A program made the position numbers and the translations under genes. Shown piece by piece: positions 10,303 through 23,900 of a DNA stretch of 64,000 bases (the stretch's first letter is position 1; the number at the start of each line of letters is the position of its first letter). Where the stretch lies: assembly GCA_034336665.1 (NCBI GenBank), contig CM067589.1, positions 4,493,290 through 4,557,289 on the forward strand, in the 5' to 3' direction. The DNA comes from Luscinia megarhynchos. Its lineage: Eukaryota > Chordata > Aves > Passeriformes > Turdidae. Below the pieces are notes generated by a model. It did no database searches. It was not told the DNA's origin and saw nothing but the letters and a program-made list of their open reading frames with translations.

Positions 10303-10700
10303 GAGGGGGAGACATAAAACCCAAGACAGACAAGTGCTGGCCACTACAGTTGCTCTCCACCCTCTGACCCCTCCCAGCCCATCATTCCCAGTTGATATAC
10401 TCAGAATGACTCTGTGGTGTGGAATATTCCTTTGGCCAGTTCAGATCACCTGTCCTGGCCCTGCTCCCTCCCAGCTTCTTGAGCCTCACTGGCAGAGCCT
10501 GGGAAGCTGAAAAGTCCTTGATTTAGAGTAAACACAAACTGTTATCAACTTTATTTCCATACTAAATCCCAAACACAGCCCCGGGAACAGCTGCAGGGGA
10601 GAAAATTAACTCAATCCCAGGTGAAACCAGAACATAAAACCTTTCCTGGATTTCTTCCACATGCTCAGTCACACTCAAACACTCTCCTGAAGCATCAGTC
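10303..10700 (+). mobile_element. Older ERV-like repeat, right piece
   Basis: Continuation of the element broken at 8954. It shares a long colinear stretch with 44.82-45.18 kb, for example tgtggtgtggaatattcctttggccag here against tgtggtgtggagtataccct there, followed in both by cttcttgagc, then ctaaatcccaaacacagc. The family resembles avian ERV 3' regions known to me, but the name is not certain. Confidence 0.7.
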
Positions 10701-10799
10701 TCACTTCCAGCTGCTCTCACAGTATCAAAGCCCCTCAGGGCCCACCCTGGACAGGACTCGGTGCAGCCCCATCCCAGCACTGCCAGGGCTGGTCCTACC

Positions 10800-11394
10800 T
10801 GTAATATATGTTATAAAATAATTCATGTTTGTGTGAAATTTATGTGGAATAAAACATGCTTGTATAAAAAATTAAAAATCTTTAGAACACACGCAGTTGG
10901 GTGGCTTAGCAGGATTGTGAAATCAGAGCTGGGGACAAAGCAAAGAGACCTAAATTAGCAAGTTAATAGATGGAGTCCGGGAAACAGCCAAGTGATGAAC
11001 GATCACGATAACCAGAGTCGTCAGGAAAATACATCTCAATACTGGACTCCCTGTAAACCAACATCAGCGTTCATGACGCTCATCGCTTCCAGAAATGGTT
11101 CTGTCCAGCCCATCGCAGAGAAGGAAAACTACATGAATATGCAAAACAACGAAAGGAAAGAAGAACCTCTGCCCCAGGCGGGAAAAACTGTCTAAAACCA
11201 ACCCGCGAGACAGCATTAGTGAGCAGAGGGGATGCCGAGGATGGTTCAGATCAGTGTGTTCACCTGGGGCCGGCCCCGGGCTCGGCGCTGCCCTGTTTTC
11301 ATTGTGGCTATCTAGGACCGTGTTTTGGTGGCGAAATAAAAACTTTTTTTTTTATTATTCTTAATTCGGCTTGATCATTTTATTATCTATAACA
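10800..11394 (+). mobile_element. ERV LTR, family A, right copy (inverted)
   Basis: It starts TGTAATATATGTTATAAAAT and ends attatctataaca. It is the reverse complement of the left copy at 7519-8275, with the 101-bp segment present once. AATAAA at 11335-11340 near the right end gives the plus orientation. No clear target duplication (ctacc against cacca). Confidence 0.8.
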
Positions 11395-12002
11395 CACCAC
11401 TGCAGCAAGTTCATCCATACAGCACTGACAACTTTCTGCATTATTTGCTGGCTCTTTTCTGATTTAATAAGTGTTTTGTAGCTGTAGGGACTGGAATTAC
11501 TTCAAAACAGAACTTAAGAGCAAGAGGAAGATAATCCAAGCCCTTGATCTCACATTTTAAATCCACTATCTCTTAATCAACAGCCACATTTGCCCTCCAA
11601 GCTCTTCCTTCACTTCTCTTAATTAGAACCCCCACGTGCACCACTGGCAGGTAGAGAGGAAGGTCTGGCCCCTCAGTGGGCAGAGCACACCAGGGCCTGG
11701 CTGTGCCCCCAGCTGCCCCCACTCCTGCTCCACCTCCCACCCTCGTCCAGCTCCCTTCACCAGCTCCGGGGCTGGCCCAGCCTGACCAGTGAGGTCCAGC
11801 CCAGGCTCCTGCTCCTTCCAACCCCAGGGCACGGGGACCCATTTCCTCCTGTGACCCAAGTGGGAGCCCCCCACAGCACCCCCGTGGCCCCTCCCCTGCA
11901 GACCCCTCCTCCACCCACACTGAACAAAGACCAGGCCTGGAACTGCTCCTGCTTGTTTGTTTTGGCCCCAACATGTTGGCTAAGGTAAAAAAAAAACAAC
12001 TT
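11395..12002. other. Intergenic between LTR cluster and GOSR2 3' end
   Basis: C-rich from 11640 to 11940. Open frames on the minus strand here reflect GC composition only. No exon or nameable repeat seen. Confidence 0.5.
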
Positions 12003-14763
12003 CCTTTTGGTTGAAAAAAATCTTTATTCACAGAACATCACATGAATCACGTCCCACCCTTGCTCCTTTATGTAGAAAATAATGGTAAAAAGTTTTATTC
12101 CAGAGGCAACTGAATTCCCACAGAGTCCCCTCCAGAGAGAGCAGCTCACCCCAGAGCTGGAACTCGTGCCACAGCTTGGAAGCAGAAGTGAGGTGTTCAG
12201 TGAGGAAGGAAACACCACCAAGCTACAGCAGCAAAGCCTCCAGGGCTCCAGCTCCAGCTCATCTCCTTTGGCAGGGGAGCACAATCCCACCAGGGCTCCA
12301 GCTCATTTCCCACTGCATCCCAAGGGGAGACGTGGGGCTTGAAGGAACCACCCCTGTCCTACTGCAATGGAGGTTTTTGGGTTCACACAAACCACCTGAG
12401 GTGCCCCTGGAAATCCCTCTGCACTTTACAGGCACTGCAGATGTGTCTGATGTCACATGTCCCCAAATGCAGTTCCCCAGGGGGCCCCTTCAACCCCAGG
12501 TGTCACCTTGGGATGCCATGGGTAGCAAGGACACTTGGCTCACCAAGGGGAAACCAACCTGTGCAGGGACAAGGAGACTCCAGAAGGCAAAAGAAATCAA
12601 CAGGAAAACATCTATTAAAATGCCAAGCTAGGCTCAGAAACAGAAAGAGAATCCAGTTCCAAGTATCTTATGGCTCCTACCACAGCCCAAAAGGCAAGAG
12701 ATTGCCAGAACCCCACCTTGGTGTAAGATAAATCCTGCTACACCAGGTCACAGCTGCAGAAACTTTAAACAATGCCAGCCTTAAACCCTAAACCCCAACA
12801 GTGTAAAATCAGTGGAATGGGATCAGTTCATCAGAACTGAGATTTGCCAGGACCCCTTGCAAGTGCTCAGCTGCCCTCTCAAGGGCTGAATCCATCAGAT
12901 TTCATAGCAAAAATAAACTTCAGGCAAATTTCTATTTATGGTTTCTATTACACAGCAAGACAGATGTTCCATCACTGCAGGTTCCCTCTTTACCTTTCAA
13001 TTCCTTACTCTCTTGGGCTCAAATGAAAACCAGTTCCATGCTTGCTGTGCTACAGTATTTCCTTGGAAAACCTGGACAAATGGGGAGCTCCAAGAGCAGG
13101 ACACACTTCAGAAGTGTCAAGCACATGGAGAAGCCCAGGACCAGGGGCCACTGGTCACTCTGGGTGTCTGGCTGGGCCCCACCCCAGCTCGGGTCACCAG
13201 CATGGTCCTGTTTCATGGCCCATATTCCCTAAAATCTCTTCTAAAGTTTTTTCAGCTATAAAAAACTCTTCTCTCCCAGTTTGCAACAGGCCAGATAATG
13301 AAAGCAAAGCTCAGTGCAGTGAGGACAGAATGTAGAACTTGTGATTAGTTACTAATCCAGAGACCCACAACCATTCCAGACAGGAAACAGGGAAGGAATT
13401 GCCAGCACATCAGCTGGGTATGACACATCTGTGCCACTGTCAGACATTGGGAAATGCTCCACACTTGCCACACGTGGGGATGGGAATGGATCTGCAGGGA
13501 GATTGAAATGGATGATGCCCAAAATCCCAGGATGGCCCCTCTATCACACCCCCAGGCTGCAGGGGAAGCAGTGCTGGACTGAGACAAGGATCTCACAGCT
13601 CCATGTTGCACTGGGACAGGGAACAACCCCAAGGAGATGAGTCAGAGCCAGCAGGACCCCCAGGAGGTGACACTGAGTGTCCTTCACAGTAACTCCCAGT
13701 GCACAGGGGACCACAGGGAACCCCCTGCCCAAGGATGGGGACATCACCATCCCAAGGATGAAACTTGAGGAAACTCCCCTGACAAGCTGATTTTCAGTGC
13801 CAGGCCTGATGTGCTGATCCTCTGGTGTGAAGAACCTGTTCCAGCTCTGTGAACAATCCCACACCTCCAGGGAGCACAGGGGGACTCACCTGCTCCATCC
13901 ACTCAAGTTCCAGCTCCAGAGCCCCAGACCCAACCAGCACCTCAGGGAATGAACACAGCTCCCCAAACCTCTGTGCTCCAGCATTAGAAATGTCAGTCTT
14001 GGAGGCTGGATTTGGCAGGGGCCCAGGGAGATGCCACAGGCCTGACGTGCATCCCAGGGGAAGCAGGAGGGAGCCTGGCACTGAGCACCCCCTGGGAAGC
14101 AGCAGGGCAGAGAGGTACCAGAACATCCCTCAGATGAGCAGAGCAGCATTTCAGCCTAAAGGCAGAGATCTGTGCTGGTTAATACTGTGTGTGAAGTTAA
14201 CTGAGGTTATAACCGTGCTCTAAGACCCTTCCCCACAAATCCTCCTCCTCCAAGCAAACAGAAAACACATATGGGAGCCCTTCACTCCCTTCACTTCCCA
14301 ACTCTTTCTGCACATTCAGTCCCATGGGCTGAACTCAGGCCAATGAATACTGTGAAATTCTCTGTGCTGCTCTTGCACTGCAAAATGCAGGGGTCAGGTT
14401 GGTGCTGGCCAGCACAGGAAAGACTTGCTGCATCCTAGGCCGTGCCTTTGCATCCTCCCACCCCTGTGTGCCCAAAGGGACATTCCTGCCTTGCTACAGC
14501 TGGGCACAGTGCTCACTTCTACTTCCTATTAACCAGACCATTAACCCTGCAGGCTTGAGGGGAGAGCAGTAAAGGCCAGGGGTTATTTTCAGAGGGCCAT
14601 TCTCAAGCACAGTGTCCCCACACAGATCCATTTCCTGCCGTGCTTTCCATGTGACACTGTCCGAGTGGGATGTGTAAACTCTGAAGTCCACGGGAAGGGC
14701 TCATCCAAAGCAGCAGCCAGAGGACAGTCAGTCCTGGAGACAGTCCTCTGGGAGGTCAGCAGC
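12003..14763 (-). other. GOSR2: Probable 3' UTR of GOSR2
   Basis: Non-coding sequence downstream of the GOSR2 stop. Minus-strand AATAAA signals lie at 12023-12028 (followed by G, then a T-rich run) and 12094-12099; none of that exact form was noticed closer to the stop. A UTR of about 2.7 kb is therefore inferred. A shorter form using a variant signal cannot be excluded. Confidence 0.45.
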
Positions 14764-14925
14764 TCATGTCAGGTACTGCACCACGAGGAACATGATGAGG
14801 CAGGTGAGGGCCATGCCCCCCAGCATGAGGAACTTGTCCTGGAAGGCGCGCTTCTCGATCAGCCGCATCACCGTGTTGGACAGCCCCAGCATGTTGGCAA
14901 CGTCCAGGATCTTCTTGTGAGTGCC
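14764..14925 (-). CDS. GOSR2: GOSR2 coding exon 6, end of SNARE motif and membrane anchor
   Basis: Stop TGA at 14764-14766 (minus strand); acceptor CAG just above 14925. It encodes residues 160-212, [17 protein letters not shown] through to MFLVVQYLT. The last 22 residues are hydrophobic with no lumenal domain, as in a tail-anchored SNARE. Confidence 0.97.
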   Translation of the reverse strand, partial: GTHKKILDVANMLGLSNTVMRLIEKRAFQDKFLMLGGMALTCLIMFLVVQYLT

Positions 14926-17900
14926 CTGAGGACAGCAACACAGCAGAGACACAGTCACCCTCCTGCTCTGAGCCTTATTCCACAGCCCAGGAGTATTTCA
15001 TCACGGGTGGGGAGTGATGGATTCTAACTCATGGAACTTCTCTCAGCCAACCATCCCTACCATTCTACAGGAGGTGGCCACAGGGCCCTGGAAACAGCTG
15101 CAAGTTTGGACTAATTAATTCATATACATGGCAAAGACACAAAAAAAGTCTGGCTGGACTGAAACAAGATAGAAAGTGTTACAGAAAAATGCATTCCTTA
15201 GGGAGGAGTAAGAGTTCTGCTGGTCCTGTTCCAGTCACAAAGACTCTGACCAGCCAAGGTTTTGTGCAGAGCTCCCCCTGCTGAAGTACAGTTCACACCA
15301 GCAGAGACTGAGAAGGTCCAGACACTTGCAAGGTAAACAGCAGAAAAAAGGCAGATAAATGTGCAATTAATGCCATTTCCTGAAATCCTTCCACAGAAAA
15401 GCACAGGGTGCTGCAGAAAGGACACCTGGTATTATGAGCACCATGGATCCCACCAGTACATCAGCAGCAGGGACACAACAGGAATCCTCCTGCTTTGTTT
15501 CAGGGCAGTGGCTGGAGGAAGCAGTATGAAGCACAGGCACAGAGGTGTGCTCCAGGCACAGTCAGGGTGGGATATTGCCCTGAGTGGGGAGAAGGGAGAG
15601 GACAGCACAGGAGGTGAAAGCTGGACACAGTGACCCCCCTGTGGGCAGACAGAGCCCTGAGCCAGGACCCTCCTCACACCACGTGCCCAGGAGGGGCCCT
15701 GCCACACCAGGGCCAGTGGACAGTCCCCCAGGGTGACATCTGGGCTGTCCCTGACAGAACACCCCACTCCAGGATGCTTTAACACTGCATTCATCTCTGA
15801 GCCAGATCAACAGCACAGATCCCCACCACAGTGCTGAATTCCATGGGGTGACTTTGAAACAAAAACTTCAGCCTCTCTTCTTTAGTCCACAATATTTTTG
15901 GTCTGCAAATGAGTAAAAATGTGAAAATTTGGAACTGTTCAGAGTACAAACCTGACTCAAGGATCAGGAAGGCTCTCCAAGGACAGAATTTAGACAAACT
16001 ATATTAGACCCAGATGCAGAAGTTTCTCAGTCCATAAAACAGATTTGCAATGCTTAACTACATCATCAGTGTCTTGTGTTCAAGGCAGCTCAGGCCCTTC
16101 ACTGAAGGTGGGTTGTGTCTCTGTTAGTCCTACATAATCCACTTTCTCCAGTTCCCACACCTCCCATTAGCCCCCTGCAGGCTGCTCTCAGGCTCAGCAC
16201 TGCCCTGTCTCTGCAGAATCCTTTCACAGTGCTTCAGAACAAAACCAAACCTTGCTGGGAGAACAGAAACCAAACATGAAGCTTTAAAATTAAAGCAAAC
16301 AATAGAAAGGGAAAACTCTTCAATTCTTGCAGTTTCATGAGCAATGGAATAGTACAACAGTGGAATTGTACTGGATCAGTTAAAGTGACAATCTAGGAAT
16401 ACTCATTCCATACCTACACTATGTCTATTTATACCCAATGAACACAAAGTTGCAGAGAATAAAGCCATTAGTGTCCAAAGGAGGGACAGGAGGGTGGGAA
16501 AGGGTCTGGAGGGGCTGTAGGAGGAGCAGCTGAGGTCACTTGTTCAGCTGGAGCAGAGGGGACTGAGGGCAGAGCTCCCTGGGGCTGCAGCTCTGGTCTG
16601 TGCTCTGTGACAGGGACAGCACCCAGGGAACAGCTGGAGCTGGGCCAGGGAGGGTTAGATTGGCATCAGGAAAAGACTCTTCCTGCAGTGGGTGCTGGCA
16701 CTGCCCAGGCTCACCAGGGAATGGTCCCAGCCCCGAGGCTGCCAGAGCTCCAGGAGAGCTTGGGCAGCACTGCCAGGGATGCCCAGGGGGTGATTTGGGG
16801 GGGGCCAGGAGCTCAACGATCCTTGGGAGGCCGTTCCAACATGGAATGTTCCATGATTCCACAGTAACCCATTTCTCTTTGTAAGCTGCCTCTACACCAG
16901 CTGCTTCTGCCAGACATTCTCAGGCAACAAAGTCTGTGTCAGTGTAAGAAAAACTGAGTTAAGGGGAAAAGGAACACAAACAGACATTTCCTCACCTGCC
17001 AGGGAGAAGCAACATCCCCTGAACACCCAGGAACATGGCCCAAAAGCACAGACTGAGTGCCAGCAGCCACAGAGCCACCCAGCAATTCCCTGCTGCAGGG
17101 CTGGCCCAGAGCTCCTGTGCCTGGCAAAGGCTGGAGAAGAGCCAGGAGGCCCAGGGAGAGCCAGCAGGTAGCAGGAGCCACGGCCAGCCAGCCAGCAGAA
17201 GCAGAATGAGGACTGGTGCTACTGCAAGGAGCAGCACTTCTCCTCCCTGCAGGGCACCAGGTCCTGCCAGGGCTCCCCTGTGGCACTGCTGTGGTGGGAT
17301 GCCCCTTCTCAGGAACCCTCCAGAATCCATGTGTTTCATCCAGTCCCTCATGAGACATTCCCTTGGATCAGTGATTTCCCAGCTAGGAGAATCAACTCCA
17401 ACTCCCTGTGTGCAGCACAGGGACACTGATGGAAGCTCCAGGCCAATGTGATCAGGCAAAAGCAACCCAGTGCTCAACATGGTGCACAAATGTCCCCAAT
17501 CCTCTCAGGCATGCAGGAACTTCAAGGAAGGTGCTCTTTCCAAAAAACATTCACAACCCCAATCCTCTCCCAGTACCAGTAATGAGTCCTTCCAGCCTCT
17601 TCCTCATGAGCTGGCAGCAGAACCCCTCCCTCTCCCCACCACTCCTGTGGCCAGACTGCTCAGCAACACCATTCCTCTGCAATGAACACTGAACCACACA
17701 CTGAGTTTTCTTCAAGGTTTTCCTAGTAATGGACCTTGTCTTAAACCAAATCCATACTCACCAGGTCAGTGAACAAGTGACCTGAACCAGAAGTTAAACC
17801 TCATCCTGGAAAGATCTCAGCTTCAGACTCTGCTTTAATGTCTCCATGACAGATCTGTGGGTCACCAGACTGGGGAGCAGAGAAGGAGCTGCAGCCCTGC

Positions 17901-20900
17901 TCTGGACCCTGTGCAGGGTTCAGGGAACACCAGGAATCCTGGGGCCAGGACAGCAAAGTGCCTGTGCACCCCCAGCTCAGCCCCCTGAGTGCCAGCTGGA
18001 GTGCAGACCAGTGCACTGCCTGCCACACCCAGGTGTGACAGACCTGACCAAATCTGGGATTGATGCCATTAAAAATGCCTAAATCTGGCAAATATATCCC
18101 AAAATAAAGCAGTGTCACAAAACTGAGAACAGAAGATGAATATGACAGACAGGTATTTCCCTACATTTTTCACAAGTCCAGCTTCTCCCTACAGCCTTAT
18201 TAAAAAGTTTTTTGCATCCTTGAGCTTTTCACTCAGAATTGACCATTGCTTTGAGCAGTCTGTAAAACAGAAGATAAATATTTGCTATGAAGAGATATCA
18301 GAAATGCAGCTGTTATCAGAAGAGAAGCAGGGACTGTTGAGATGCACTATCTTTATTACTAATCTCAATCACCAGCTTTGTGGCTGCTCTGAGTGATGCT
18401 CATCTGAACCAACATCTCCCTGCCAGCCAGTTACTGCCCCTGAACCTGAACAGAAAAAGAACCACCACCCAAAGAAAAACAAACACAACATTCAGCACTC
18501 CAGATGCTGCCCTGGTGAAGACCAGCCCCAAGAGATCATAGAGGTATTACTAACAGGATGGTAAAATGGAAAGATTTCAAGTTGTTTAAATCAAGTTTGG
18601 GCCTTTCCAGCATCCTCAGCTCGGAGCAATGTACTGAAACGACACATTTATTGTTTTTACTCAGCCTGATCAGCATGAACACAGAAAAACGTGGGGACTT
18701 TCTGGTAAAAAATGATGCCCCCACCTTTAATGTGACTCTCTGGTCCCTCAGCCCCGCCAGGATGCTGGTGCCACTGCCAATAAGCTCATCCATGCCTCGG
18801 TGGGCACTCTGCAGGGATTCATTAAACTGCAGGGTTTCGTCGATCGGGATGCTGGTGGCAGAGTCCTGTGGGGAGAGCAGGGGCTCAGTTACCTGCTGAC
18901 TCACAAACACAACATGCACCAGCAGACATGGCCAACACCCAACAGGACTGGGAGCACTGTGCTTACACTGCTTTTAATAATGATTTTTAAATATGACATT
19001 GATATTTGAGTGAATAGAGTCATTTAGGGAAGATAAGGAAGACATAAAGTAAAGCTGAGCAGCTGTTCAACTGCAATGAGATCTCAAGGATGAAAAGAGC
19101 AAAAGTAGAGATTTTTATAATCTCAGTAGGAAAGGGTACTGCAGGAGAGAACTTCAAAGCTAAAAGAAGGTGTTTAACAAGTGTTAAACACCAAGAAAGT
19201 GCTTAGTCATTGATCACTGCAAGTGAAAGACCTGTGGAAGATTTCACACCAAATTTCTGAGCAACAAAAGGCCTGAAAAAAATGTTTGGAGATGACATTC
19301 TAAATATTTACAAAATAGTGCAAATTTCTGGCAGTGAGGGCAGACAGACTTGGGCCTGCTTCCCGAAGCTCTGGCTCACTCACCAAGGGCCCTATTAAAA
19401 AAAATAAATATATTTTTCAAGCTTTTTCACAAAAGATGCATTCACTCAACTAGGAACTGGGAATCTTGAAATGGAAATATCAAGGTAAAACTCTAATCTG
19501 GACTGCACAGGAGGGCAGGGATGGGATCACCCCTGTCTGCCAAAGGCCTCCAGGTTGCTGTTGTCTCTATCCAGAGAGGCAAGGAAATGGCTCCCATGTG
19601 GTTTAGAGCAGGAACTGGGAAGGGGCAAGTGTTGGAACACTGATCACCTGCTCCTGGTACTCAGAACAAGAAGCACCCCAAGCAGAATTCACAATGAATG
19701 GCACTCCATGTGCCAGCAGCTGCAGGTGACACACAGGTACAGCAGAGTGGTAAAAACCCCAAATGTTCACCTGAAAATGCCAAGCAGGACCCAAGGTCTG
19801 GTGCTGGCCTGCCTGGGCAGGGGCTCTGCTCACTGTGGAGAGGGAAGAATCAGGGCCAGAGCCCTCAGGGGCCTGGATGAAGGGGCTGTGACATCACACA
19901 GACCTGGGCCCCTGTGAGTGCAGCACCAAGGCTCACACAAGTGTCTGAGCAGAAGCACTTAATTTCCATGTGAATGGCTCCTATTCCAGATATTTAACAG
20001 CCTTCAAACCAGCAGATTTCATTTCTCTACAAGGTTTTTTTAATCCACTATAAGGCAGCAATAAAAACAGAGCAGTGTATTTGTGACCCCCCTGCCAAGG
20101 AGATGGGATGGCACCAAGCTCAGTTTTGCTGCTTGTGATTTTCTCCAGGTACAATAAAAGGCTTTAAAGATAAAAACCATTTTTAACTCTGAATTAAGCA
20201 AACTGTTCAGAACACTGCTACAGCTTCCCAAAAACTGTTCTGGATGTTCCAGTGATTTACTCACACACTCAGCTGGCATCTCTGATAGAATATCCCTACA
20301 TGAATAAGAACTGTGGAAAACTGTAAGCAGGAGAGGCTGAGAACTGAAAATAAATCATCATTTTCCTATTAAAGGATCATTTTAAAGCCACATTTTTGTA
20401 GCAAGCTAAGAAGAAATACAAAGTAATTGAGTATTTTTTTCCATCTATGGTACCTTTCAACATCCGAAGGAGAAAATACCTCATCTGCTCTATATTTTGC
20501 ATATGTAAGCCTGCTACTGCTATTTAAAACTGTTCCACTCACATACCTTTTGCTTCTGAACAGCAAATTTTCCTGTAGGAAAACTTGTCCCTGCTTGCAG
20601 AGAAACACCAGAATGTTTAAAAATAACAAACTGCAGTGTTTCTTTCAAGCCTTCTTTATAATTTTGAAATAGGAAACAAAATACCAGACATTATCTTTAT
20701 GGCAGGCTTTGAGAAATGCATCAAACTAACAAAATCTCAGTTAATTAGGATTACTCACATTCCTTCTTTCTTGCCCTGACAATGACTGAGAACACAGATA
20801 ATGAATGTTAGGTGAGATGCCTTTAACAAAGAAGGGAAATAAAGAGGGAAATCAAACAGAAACTTTAAAATAGCATTAAAAATAAACCAAAACAAAAAAT

Positions 20901-23900
20901 ATTAACCAAAAAAACCCCATACCAAACAAAAAAAACCCCAAAATAACAAAAAAACAAACAAAAACCGACCAAAAAAAAAAAACAAAAAAAAAAAACACCC
21001 AAGACTTAACATTTCAGTTGCAGAAAAGTGAAATCTGAAAGCAAGCTTACATTATTCAGAGCAAAATTCCTCCAGGAATTTGCACTGGGGGCACTTCCCA
21101 ATGGAGGAACAAACAATAGATGGAACACATTCATATTATTACAAACTTTTGACTCATTTCTAAGCAAAAAGCAAAGGCTTTGTCCCAGCTGTGATTTGTG
21201 TCTGGCTACACTGACGTTTGCTGACCCCTGCTGCCAGTGGGGTGTAAAAGTCGGGCTTTTCACAGATCTCAGCATTTGGCAGACACTTGACACAAATCCA
21301 AGTGAAATGCACACTTTGGTACCTACCTCCCTGACCCTTTTACAACTGCTGTGTAAATCCAGGTGGGACTGCACTGGATGAAACAGCAGCAGCAGCTGCT
21401 GCCTTAAGAGCCCAGCTTTTCCTCATGGGAGCTGTACTTCACCCCCACATATTTGGACTCCTCTCTCCCTTTACTCTCACTCCCAGCAGCTCCCAGCAGT
21501 GCTGCTGCCGTGCTGCCTGCCTCCCCTGCTGGCTGTGAGCTGCTGGAGGCACAGAGCCCAGCAGGAATGCTGGGTGAGGGATATTTACGTTGGGGGTGAA
21601 GGTGCGGGCCAGCAGCTCCTCGCGCTGCCGCTCCTGCTGCTCGCGCAGGTAGCGCCGCTGCTGGAAGTTCCTCAGGGCTGTCTGCAGGTGCTGCACATCG
21701 TACTTCAGCTGGTCCACTCGCCTGCAAAGCACCAGAAACACTCCAACACTCTGCTTTGGTGGCCTTTTGTACAAAGCAGCATCGTAAATTAACAGCAGTG
21801 AATAGCAAGGAATGATGGGTTCTACTTCTCAACAAGATGCAGGCTGAAATTCCACACCTACATCTTCCCTGTCTCGTTTTTCTACTTCCCAGGTGATTAT
21901 TTCACAGGTGATTATTCATTTTAATCAATTATTTAGCCTCCAGGCTAATGACAGAATGTGAAGCAGAACTCCTGAGCTGTCTTGGACATCCTATCCAAGA
22001 GACATGGATTGTCTCTTCAGGTGTTATATAACTGTATCCATTCCCCATTTAACACAGATTTGGAAAGATGGTAGGATTTGTACAGGTTCTATTTTATGAC
22101 CCTCCCTCTTCACATAAAAGATTATACTTTCCAGTTTCTTTAATTAGCATCATGTTCTAACTTGGAGGTTTTAATAAAAGGAGTTCAAAAGTCAGTGGGC
22201 AATACAGGAGGTATCTCAGACATCTCCACTGGAGTGAAACAAATCATGTCCAGAACTCCACTGGCCCTGATTAAATGATTGATAAAATTTAATGTTTGAT
22301 CACCACACTATCCTGGTCTAGTGGAAAGTGTTTGAACTGATCTTCAAGGCCCCTTCCAACCCAAACAATTTCAGGATTCTACAAAGAGATCAAGGACTAT
22401 GTCAGGTACTGACCTCTTTGTTCAATATAGGTGACATGAAATCCACCCATACTACCTACAAGGGCATTTTGGACCAAACATTAATAACTGAGTCACAGAA
22501 TTAATTAAGAACAGCAAGTTCTGATGCCTGTGGTCCAACCTCCTGCTCAAACTACTGCTCACTTTAGAAAGCCTAGAGAAAATGACACCAAATGAAGGAA
22601 CTTTTACTCTCTACCTCCACAAATGCCATTAAAAGCAAGTGACAGAGAGAGCACCCAAGTGCATGTTCTGCTCATCTGAGAACAGAGCCATGAATCCAGC
22701 TGCATCACCAGTCTGGGCTTGATGATCTTTGAGGCCTTTTCCAACTTTAATGATTCTCATGATCCTGGGGTTAAATGCAGTAAAGTGATTTTGCCTCTGT
22801 GCCTCAATTTTACTACTGTAGAGCACAGAGATCAGTTATGCAAAGTATAAACATTTCACACAAATCAAAAGGCAAAGGGCTTCAATAAATTTAATTTAAA
22901 TAATTACAAAGACTACCCTGCACAACCACAGCAGAGCAGTGAACTCACAGTTTGGCACTCTGCCTCTTGTTGGGAGGTTCTTTGCTGGACAGGATTTCCA
23001 GACGTTCCAAGTTGCTGAATATGTTGTCTATTCTTGCCTGAATCTCATTTTCTACCACTGCAAGGAAACAAAAACAGGATTTGACTTGAGTTAAGATAAC
23101 TGCTATCTGATGAAGGCAAATGCTCAAAAGCATTCAAAGCAGCATGTAAAGCATGATAGATGCAAATCTTTACTGGATGAAAATAATCAGGTAACTGAGA
23201 ACTATAAATATAATGAAATGTCACTTCTTTAGCTCAGTAATTTGACACTCTCACCTTTCCCTCCTCTTCTGAGAAGGCACCTAGGAAAGTCCATTCCACA
23301 CATCTGAGCCTCCTTCCCCATCAGCTCCATGAATTAGGATTGCAAGCCCCCACATTTCCCTGCAGCCCCTTCCTGCTCCCTCAGCAGGATTTGCTGTCAC
23401 AAGAACACAGAGAAGCATCATCAACCACCTGCCAGCTACTCCACATATCAGCACTTCCCAGAAATCCACACTCAGCAGCAGAGAAGCAAAGAGCACACAC
23501 AACCTCGTCTGCCCTGGATCTCATAGGGCAAAGAGTGACTGACTCACATCCAGAGACAAATCAATCAAATTGTCCTAATTCATCTCTCCATCATTTGCTG
23601 CAGCTGAACTCAACACAGGAGAGCTGACAGACAGTCACAGCAACTTGTCTCAGACCTCTGAGAAAAAAGGGACTATTTGCTCCAAGTTGGAAAAGGCAAA
23701 CTGCAAGTTTGATCTCCTAGCTCCTACTCCTGCTCTTCGAACCATGGGTAATCCTGTTTTCCATTAGAGAGAAATATATACATATATTTATTCATTTATT
23801 AACTGTGTAAACTGATGCACCAACTGAAATGATGTAAGCTACATAACTCTATCTCTTGAAATGGTCTCAAGCAATAGAAGCAAAATGGCAAATTATACTA

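Larger units (their letters stand above)
21722..22948 (-). other. GOSR2: GOSR2 intron 3 with CR1 remnants
   Basis: Intron of 1.2 kb containing three short, decayed CR1 3'-end pieces. Confidence 0.8.

Noticed and set aside
7519..11394. A full-length provirus flanked by the outer LTR A copies
   Set aside because: The two LTRs are inverted relative to one another and the interior holds no recognisable gag, pol or env sequence.
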